Origin: an uncultured Lentisphaeria bacterium
GTDB taxonomy: Bacteria > Verrucomicrobiota > Lentisphaeria > Victivallales > Victivallaceae
Assembly: GCA_949282965.1 (NCBI GenBank)
Contig: CASDQW010000041.1
Location: forward strand, 1-48,063
DNA length: 48,063 nucleotides
Reading direction: 5' to 3'
The notes under the pieces were generated by a model. It searched no databases, was not told where the DNA came from, and worked only from the letters and a program-made list of their open reading frames with translations. The translations under genes were made by a program, and so were the position numbers. The number at the start of each line of letters is the position of its first letter. Position 1 is the first letter of the stretch. Below are positions 43,003 through 48,063 of this stretch, one piece after another.

Positions 43003-43431
43003 ATGCTCGCAAAGTGGAAAATTCGGCGAATCGTCAATCGGATGCTGCAGCAGAGTAACGGCACCATCACCCTGCATGATAACGCTCTGTCATGGCGCAA
43101 TCGCGACCACTGGGCCGTCTGGGTCGGCGATCCGGAAACAGACGAAATGCAGGTTCTGATTCAATTCGATCTGTACCGGCGGGACGGCGAATACCGCCTG
43201 AAACAAAGTTCCTTCCTCGGCACCTGCCCCAACCGGAGCGAAGTCCGCAAACAGCACGCGAGTCTGACTCCCACATCGCACACCAACCGACTGCTGCCAC
43301 TGCCGGGCAACCTGCTGCAACTGGAGCAGCGCCTGGCGTTCTTCCTGCTTTCTCCGGAAGGGCTGCAATGCAAACTCCACCGGTTCGCCCGCGATACCAT
43401 CGCACTCCGGAAAATCGGTGCCCGGCAATAG
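43003..43431 (+). CDS. Small protein of unknown function downstream of structured RNA
   Basis: A 142-residue soluble protein I do not recognise, with no signal peptide or membrane helix. The N-terminus is basic (MLAKWKIRRIVNRMLQQ); the middle has DHWAVWVGDPETDEMQVLIQFDLYR-like beta strands; the C-terminal half has Arg/His-rich stretches and LLQLEQRLAFFLLSPEG. ATG 43003 was chosen because GGGAG lies eight bases upstream; a longer open frame from 42748 is in phase but would translate the structured RNA. It is followed by a strong bidirectional terminator. Whether it is regulated by that RNA is inference from position. Confidence 0.65.
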   Translation: MLAKWKIRRIVNRMLQQSNGTITLHDNALSWRNRDHWAVWVGDPETDEMQVLIQFDLYRRDGEYRLKQSSFLGTCPNRSEVRKQHASLTPTSHTNRLLPLPGNLLQLEQRLAFFLLSPEGLQCKLHRFARDTIALRKIGARQ

Positions 43432-43451
43432 AATCTGCATACCGTCATCGA

Positions 43452-43490
43452 AAAAAGCCCGGCACGGCATGCCACCGTACCGGGCTTTTT
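43452..43490. terminator. Bidirectional terminator
   Basis: AAAAAGCCCGG ... CCGGGCTTTTT: outer stem of 11 pairs, with an inner CGG/CCG element. A run on the left and T run on the right let it serve both the small gene and the convergent hydA. Confidence 0.88.
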
Positions 43491-43508
43491 CTCTTACGGA
43501 TTTTCCCC

Positions 43509-45245
43509 TTACCAGCGTTTCCGCTTGAAGTAGTGGGTATGGAGCAGTTCGTGCGCAATATGACTGCCCGGCTCCTGGAGAAATTCCCGGTACAGCAGCT
43601 GAATGTCCGGATTTTCGTGAGATTTCCGGCGCGGCAGTTCCCGGTCCGCCCGGTAGAGCGCCTCCATCCGTCGTTCCAGCACCGCCGAATCCCCCTTGTG
43701 GTAAGGCTGACCGCCACCGTTGAGGCAGCCGCCCGGACAGGCCATGATTTCAATGGCATGGTATTGCGCTTCGCCGCGTTTGATTTTCTCCAGCAGCTTC
43801 CGGGCGTTTCCGAGTCCGGAGCAGACGGCGGCCTTCAATTCCAGATCGCCGATCTTCACCACCGCCTCCTTGATGCCTTCCAGCCCGCGCACCGCTTCGG
43901 AATCCACGGATTCCAGGCTGGTCCCGGTCAGCCAGTCCGCAGCCGTGCGCAGCGCTGCTTCCAGCACCCCGCCGGACGCGCCGAAAATCACCGCCGCCCC
44001 CGTCGATTCGCCCAGCGGCGCATCGTAAGGCGCCTCTTCCAACGCCGCAAAGTCGATCCCCGCCTCGCGGATCATATCGGCCAGTTCCCGCGTGGAAAGC
44101 ACGATATCCACATCCGGCACCCCGTCCCGGGTGAATTCATCGCGGGACGCCTCGTACTTCTTGGACAGGCAGGGCATGATGGAAACAACCGTCATCTTGT
44201 CCGGCTTGACGCCGATGCGGTCGGCATACCAGGTCTTGGCGATGGCACCGAACATCTGCTGCGGCGACTTGGCGCTCGACGGCATGTAGATCAGTTCCGG
44301 GAACTGATGTTCCAAAAATTTCACCCAGCCGGGGCAGCAGCTGGTCAGAATCGGCAGGTTCCGGCCGCTCTTGATCCGTTCGATAAGCTCGGTAGTCTCT
44401 TCCATGATGGTCAGGTCGGCGGCGAAATCGGTATCGAACACCTTGTCAAATCCGAGCAGTTTCAGTGCCGCCACCAGTTTTCCGGTACTGATCGAGCCGG
44501 GCGGCAGGCCGAATTCCTCGCCGATCGCCACCCGGACGGCGGGCGCGGTCTGCACCACCACCGTGCGCGAAGGATCGTCCAGCGCGCGCCAGACGTCGTA
44601 TTTATAACTGATTTCGGAAAGCGCCCCTACCGGACAGGCCTGCACACACTGTCCGCAGAACACGCACTGAGTCTCCGCCAGCGGTTTGAATTCAGCGGGT
44701 GCGACCACCGCGTCGAAACCGCGGTTGACGCCGGAAAGAACGCCGACGGTCTGAATCGTATTGCAGGCGGTTTCGCAGCGGCGGCACATGATGCACTTGT
44801 CCAGGTCCCGCGCGATGGCACGGCTGGACAGGTCTTTGTTGTAAGTCGACTGTTCCCCTTTGTACAGAATGTGGTGCAGCCCCATTTCCTGCGCCAGCGA
44901 CTGCAGCCGGCAATGCAGGTTCTTGGGACAGACCAGACAGTCTTTCGGATGGTCCGACAGCAGCAGATCGAGAATCGTCCGCCGGGCGTTGATCGCACGC
45001 AACGTGTTGGTATGCACCTTCATGCCTTCGGCCACCGGCGTACAGCAGGCGGGCGCGAGGTTCGGCCGGCCTTCCACTTCGACCACGCAGATCCGGCAGG
45101 AGCCGCTGCGGTGTTCCACATGGAAGCAGTCCAGCTTGAAATGACACAAGGTGGGAATGCGGATTTCCAGCTTCCGCGCGGCCTCCAGAATCGTACTGCC
45201 CTCCGGCACCGACACCGGACGGTCATTGACGGTCAGATTGATCAT
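43509..45245 (-). CDS. hydA: [FeFe] hydrogenase catalytic subunit of a trimeric (probably electron-bifurcating) enzyme
   Basis: A 578-residue subunit that reduces protons to H2. N-terminal [2Fe-2S] domain (Cys in the region TLCHF, GSCRIC and ACCTP), then a His-ligated cluster segment (HPKDCLVCPKNLHC), and two [4Fe-4S] ferredoxin motifs (CIMCRRCETAC and CVFCGQCVQACPVG). The H-cluster domain carries all three signatures: TSCCPGW, MPCLSKKYEA and MACPGGCLNGGGQP. This domain order and length match HydA of NADH/ferredoxin-dependent group A3 enzymes. A short C-terminal tail follows a small-subunit-like region. It is nine bases after hydB. Maturases HydEFG are not in the window. Confidence 0.95.
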   Translation of the reverse strand: MINLTVNDRPVSVPEGSTILEAARKLEIRIPTLCHFKLDCFHVEHRSGSCRICVVEVEGRPNLAPACCTPVAEGMKVHTNTLRAINARRTILDLLLSDHPKDCLVCPKNLHCRLQSLAQEMGLHHILYKGEQSTYNKDLSSRAIARDLDKCIMCRRCETACNTIQTVGVLSGVNRGFDAVVAPAEFKPLAETQCVFCGQCVQACPVGALSEISYKYDVWRALDDPSRTVVVQTAPAVRVAIGEEFGLPPGSISTGKLVAALKLLGFDKVFDTDFAADLTIMEETTELIERIKSGRNLPILTSCCPGWVKFLEHQFPELIYMPSSAKSPQQMFGAIAKTWYADRIGVKPDKMTVVSIMPCLSKKYEASRDEFTRDGVPDVDIVLSTRELADMIREAGIDFAALEEAPYDAPLGESTGAAVIFGASGGVLEAALRTAADWLTGTSLESVDSEAVRGLEGIKEAVVKIGDLELKAAVCSGLGNARKLLEKIKRGEAQYHAIEIMACPGGCLNGGGQPYHKGDSAVLERRMEALYRADRELPRRKSHENPDIQLLYREFLQEPGSHIAHELLHTHYFKRKRW

Positions 45246-45255
45246 ATCGCAACTC

Positions 45256-47109
45256 CTAACACTTTTCCACCGCGTGGAACTTGCAAACCTGGTAACAGAC
45301 GCCGCACTTGACGCAGCGGGCCTGGTCGATCTGGTGAATCATCTTGCGTTCCCCGGCAATACAGCCGACCGGACACTGCCGCGCGCAAATGCCGCAGCCG
45401 ACGCAGCGTTCGGTGATTTCGTAATGAATCAAATTGGGACAGACCCCCGCCGGGCAGCGGTTGTCCCGGATGTGGGCCAGATATTCATCCTCGAAATTCT
45501 TCAGGGTGGACAGCACCGGATTCGGCGAAGTCTGGCCGAGCCCGCACAACGCGGTATCCTTGATCACCGCACTGAGCCGTTTCAGGCGTTCCAGCGTGTC
45601 CATGGTACCGCGACCGTCGCAGATTTCGCAGAGCATTTCGTACAACCGGCGGTTGCCGATCCGGCAGGGGGTGCACTTGCCGCAGGACTCGTCCAGCGTG
45701 AATTCCAGGAAAAAGCGGGCGATGTTGATCATGCAGTCGTCCTCGTCCATGACGATCATCCCGCCGGATCCCATCATCGATCCCAGCGCCTTGAGCGATT
45801 CGTAATCGATGGGCACGTCCAGCGAGGCCTCGGTGATACAGCCGCCCGAAGGACCACCGGTCTGGACCGCCTTGAACCGGCGACCGTTCTTGATCCCGCC
45901 GCCAAGCTGGAAAATCATGTCACGCAGCTTCGTTCCCATCGGCACTTCCACCAGTCCGACGCGGGCGACCTTGCCGGCCAGCGCGAAGACTTTCGTCCCC
46001 GGCGATCCGGACGTGCCGATCGACCGGAACCAGTCGGCGCCCTTGCGCAGAATGGCGGCGACACAGGCATAGGTTTCCACATTGTTGACGACGGTCGGCC
46101 GTTTCCACAGCCCCTGCACCGCCGGGAACGGCGGTTTGAATGTCGGTTCGCCGCGACACCCCTCGATCGAATGAATCAGCGCGGTCTCCTCGCCACAGAC
46201 GAAAGCCCCGGCGCCGTATTTGATCTCGATGGAAAAATCAAAACCACTGCCGAAAATATTTTTCCCCAGCAGCCCCGCCTCCTCGGCCTGGCGGATGGCG
46301 ATTTCCAGCCGTTTGACCGCCAGCGGATATTCGGCCCGGATGTAGATGACGCCGTTGGACGCTCCGGTGGCATAGCCGCCGATCGCCATGGCTTCCAGCA
46401 CCGCGTGCGGGTCGCCTTCGAGCACGGCCCGGTCCATGAACGCGCCGGGGTCGCCTTCGTCGGCGTTGCAGATCATGAATTTCTCACCCGCCGGCTGCGC
46501 GGCGGCGAACTGCCATTTGCGGCCGGTCGGGAAACCGCCGCCGCCGCGGCCCCGGAGTCCGGAACGGACGATTTCATCGATCACCTCTGCCGGCGTCATC
46601 TGCGTCAGGGCGCGCGCCAGGGCGGCGTAACCATCGGCGGCAAAATAACTGTCGAGGCTTTCCGGATTCAACCGGCCGGTATTGCGCAGGACGATCCGGC
46701 TCTGCAGCACCCGGGAATCGTCCGGTTTTTCCTCAAATTCCGGATAATACCAGGTACGTTCCAGCGTCCGGGTGCCGGCGGCGATTTCGCCGGGCGCGGT
46801 TTCCAGAATCGCCGGGATCTGCTGCGGCGACACGTCTCCGTAAATCGTCGCGGCACCGGTGGCCGAATTCCACGCGATCAGGCTCGGCTCGCAGTGGCAC
46901 AATCCCATGCAGCCGACCTCCACCACTTCCAGAGAGTTGCCGAGATTGCGGGCGGCGATTTCGTCACGCAGCGCCTGCCGCACCGGCTGCGCCCCGGCGG
47001 CCAGGCCGCAGGTTCCCATCGAAATCAGAATCTTGACCGGCACGCGACTGGCGGCTTCCCGGGCGGAAGCGGCGCGGGCGCGGAGTTTTTCCACGGAATC
47101 AATCTTCAT
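45256..47109 (-). CDS. hydB: NuoF-like subunit of [FeFe] hydrogenase
   Basis: A 617-residue flavoprotein that accepts electrons from NADH and passes them to HydA. An N-terminal thioredoxin-like [2Fe-2S] domain (MGTCGLAAGA, VGCMGLCHC) is fused to the NuoF core: FMN/NAD site GLRGRGGGGFPTGRKW, ICNADEGDPGAFMDR, and the [4Fe-4S] motif ESCGKCTPCRIG. The C-terminus has two ferredoxin motifs (CVGCGICARQCPVGC and CVKCGVCYQVC). These extensions distinguish HydB from NuoF of complex I. ATG 47109 was chosen over 47118 because AAGGA then has a nine-base spacing. The gene lies between hydC and hydA. Confidence 0.95.
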   Translation of the reverse strand: MKIDSVEKLRARAASAREAASRVPVKILISMGTCGLAAGAQPVRQALRDEIAARNLGNSLEVVEVGCMGLCHCEPSLIAWNSATGAATIYGDVSPQQIPAILETAPGEIAAGTRTLERTWYYPEFEEKPDDSRVLQSRIVLRNTGRLNPESLDSYFAADGYAALARALTQMTPAEVIDEIVRSGLRGRGGGGFPTGRKWQFAAAQPAGEKFMICNADEGDPGAFMDRAVLEGDPHAVLEAMAIGGYATGASNGVIYIRAEYPLAVKRLEIAIRQAEEAGLLGKNIFGSGFDFSIEIKYGAGAFVCGEETALIHSIEGCRGEPTFKPPFPAVQGLWKRPTVVNNVETYACVAAILRKGADWFRSIGTSGSPGTKVFALAGKVARVGLVEVPMGTKLRDMIFQLGGGIKNGRRFKAVQTGGPSGGCITEASLDVPIDYESLKALGSMMGSGGMIVMDEDDCMINIARFFLEFTLDESCGKCTPCRIGNRRLYEMLCEICDGRGTMDTLERLKRLSAVIKDTALCGLGQTSPNPVLSTLKNFEDEYLAHIRDNRCPAGVCPNLIHYEITERCVGCGICARQCPVGCIAGERKMIHQIDQARCVKCGVCYQVCKFHAVEKC

Positions 47110-47141
47110 AACAGTCATTCCTTTCAGGAGCGAAACGCGCC

Positions 47142-47675
47142 TCAGTCGGCGCAGTCCGCCAGGATTTCCGAAACCATTCTGGCGGTCACATTGCCGTAGA
47201 CGCGGTCATTGACCATCACCACCGGCGCCAGGCTGCAGGCACCGACGCACCGCAGGGCGCCGAGAAAGAACTTGCCGTCCGGCGTGCTTTCGCCTTCCCG
47301 GATGTTCAGCTGACGGCGAAATTCGTCGAGAATTTTATTGGCCCCCTTGACGAAACAGGCGGTACCAGTGCAGATATTGATCTTGTAGCGTCCCACCGGT
47401 TTATCGGTGAAATAACTGTAAAAGCTGATCACACCGTAAACTTCCGCAATGGAAATTTCCAGTTTCCGCGCCACCAGTGACTGCACTTCCGCCGGCAGAT
47501 AACCGAAAATCTGCTGGGCCCGATGCAGAGACTGAATCAGCACCCCCCGTTTGCGGTCCGGGTGCGCATCCAGCGGCAGCGCATCCAGATAAGCGTTCAA
47601 CTCCGCCGTCTTTTCCGGATATCGGAGCGTAATGTCCGTCTCCGGCTTTCCGGCTCCCTGACAGGAACATGGCAT
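47142..47675 (-). CDS. hydC: NuoE-like subunit of [FeFe] hydrogenase
   Basis: A 177-residue thioredoxin-like [2Fe-2S] protein that works with HydB in NADH oxidation. The cluster ligands are in ICTGTACFVKGA and LRCVGACSLAP; the N-terminal helical region has RKRGVLIQSLHRAQQIFGYLP, typical of NuoE. ATG 47675 was preferred over 47693 because AAGGAG lies eight bases upstream. First gene of hydCBA; I could not assign a clear promoter in the 250 bases upstream. Confidence 0.93.
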   Translation of the reverse strand: MPCSCQGAGKPETDITLRYPEKTAELNAYLDALPLDAHPDRKRGVLIQSLHRAQQIFGYLPAEVQSLVARKLEISIAEVYGVISFYSYFTDKPVGRYKINICTGTACFVKGANKILDEFRRQLNIREGESTPDGKFFLGALRCVGACSLAPVVMVNDRVYGNVTARMVSEILADCAD

Positions 47676-47929
47676 GGCAAACTCTCCTTCCATCGCATCT
47701 ATTTTGACTTTGAACGCCGGCGGCAGCCGATCGCGGGAAAATCCGTGCCCGACGGAATCTCCGTTTCCTGCATGGACGGCACGGACCGGAACCGGCGTTA
47801 CGGTGCGACCGGTTCCCTTCTCCTCTTTTCCGGAACCCGGCTCCCGGAAAGCGTTCTTTCTCCTCGAAATTCTGACCTTTTTCCGCAGGAACAGGCATGA
47901 AAAAAGCCACTCCCGGTCCCTTCAGGAAA
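47676..47929. other. Leader region of hydCBA; nothing specific seen
   Basis: About 250 bases upstream of hydC. Only shadow frames are present. No convincing sigma70 promoter, tRNA or riboswitch was recognised; a six-A run at 47901-47906 gives a T tract on the minus strand and may assist termination of fusA. Confidence 0.4.
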
Positions 47930-47955
47930 CGGCGCTCCGGCGTACCGGAGCGCCG
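47930..47955 (-). terminator. Hairpin after fusA, probable terminator
   Basis: Perfect 11-pair stem CGGCGCTCCGG/CCGGAGCGCCG with CGTA loop, 13 bases beyond the fusA stop. On the minus strand only TTT follows directly; a T6 run comes about 25 bases later, so efficiency is uncertain. Confidence 0.55.
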
Positions 47956-47968
47956 CTGCCAGGCGCGG

Positions 47969-48063
47969 TTACTCCTCCGCCTGTTCCGCCTGGTGTTTGG
48001 CGATAATTTCCGCGGCAACGTTGCTGGGCACCTGTTCGTAACGGGCGAATTCCATTTCAAAGG
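47969..48063 (-). CDS. fusA: Elongation factor G, C-terminal end (partial)
   Basis: The last 30 codons of a minus-strand gene entering from the right edge, reading FEMEFARYEQVPSNVAAEII and then a charged tail AKHQAEQAEE before TAA. The block MEF-x-R/H-YEQVP-x-N-(V/I)A is the conserved C-terminus of EF-G domain V, the ribosomal translocase. The match is short but distinctive. A paralogous EF-G (fusA2-type) cannot be excluded. Confidence 0.75.
   Translation of the reverse strand, partial: FEMEFARYEQVPSNVAAEIIAKHQAEQAEE

Noticed and set aside
43092..45311. 739-codon plus-strand frame opposite hydA
   Set aside because: Antisense shadow; hydA carries every expected cluster motif on the minus strand.
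47401..48060. Minus-strand frame spanning hydC and the fusA end
   Set aside because: Out of frame with both real genes; Arg-rich shadow composition.

Overview
The window is a GC-rich bacterial chromosome segment that most resembles the Lentisphaerota (Victivallis-like, PVC superphylum). That placement is inferred from gene content: three pseudopilin-like proteins with the [17 protein letters not shown] leader and an H-X9-DG C-terminus, GntR-type regulators with LacI-like sensor domains, several uroporphyrinogen-decarboxylase-family proteins in sugar operons, large secreted beta-propeller proteins, LPS core genes (waaG, waaP) and a trimeric [FeFe] hydrogenase typical of fermentative anaerobes. 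No rRNA is present to confirm it.

Layout. 1-356: the N-terminal part of an IS5-type transposase running off the left edge. 686-3239 (+): a GH28-type pectinase homologue and a URO-D-family protein. 3328-6234 (-): TrmH-type RNA methyltransferase, nagA and an rRNA-methyltransferase-like protein, divergent from 6411-8341 (+): waaG-waaP. 8620-12399 (+): cassette 1 (regulator, secreted propeller, pseudopilin). 12514-14326: tRNA-Leu(CAA), a convergent GH71/99-like gene and tRNA-Pro(TGG). 14517-18492 (+): a visibly more AT-rich block with two radical SAM enzymes and a GT-C membrane glycosyltransferase. 18674-19915 (+): a class-C-type serine hydrolase lipoprotein. 19989-22447 (-): ADP-ribosylglycohydrolase and a zinc-ribbon membrane protein. 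22685-24636 (+): a small membrane protein and a propeller glycosidase-like protein. 24744-25868 (-): a second URO-D-family gene. 26208-30315 (+): cassette 2 (regulator, pseudopilin, secreted propeller). 41569-30430 (-): cassette 3, which heads a nine-gene run: regulator, pseudopilin, URO-D/MtaA-type methyltransferase, Gfo/Idh oxidoreductase, nitrilase-type hydrolase, beta-helix pectate-lyase-like protein, alpha/beta hydrolase, uxaB, uxaA. 41857-42687 (+): a ZIP transporter. 42806-42967: a strongly structured candidate RNA just upstream of a small orphan gene (43003-43431). 47675-43509 (-): hydC-hydB-hydA. The right edge holds the 3' end of fusA on the minus strand.

How the genes fit together. 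The dominant theme is breakdown of plant or host glycans, especially polyuronides. GH28, the beta-helix protein and the esterase-like hydrolase would act on the polymer. UxaB and UxaA carry the tagaturonate-to-KDG part of galacturonate catabolism. NagA handles amino sugars, and the hydrogenase disposes of fermentative reductant. The recurring unit of sensor regulator plus H-X9-DG pseudopilin plus either a secreted propeller or a catabolic operon occurs three times in 48 kb. It is the best candidate here for an under-described system, possibly a substrate-specific surface module for glycan capture. Two other signals merit attention: the multi-helix RNA with an alternative pairing before a U-tract, and the low-GC radical SAM/GT block beside tRNA-Pro.
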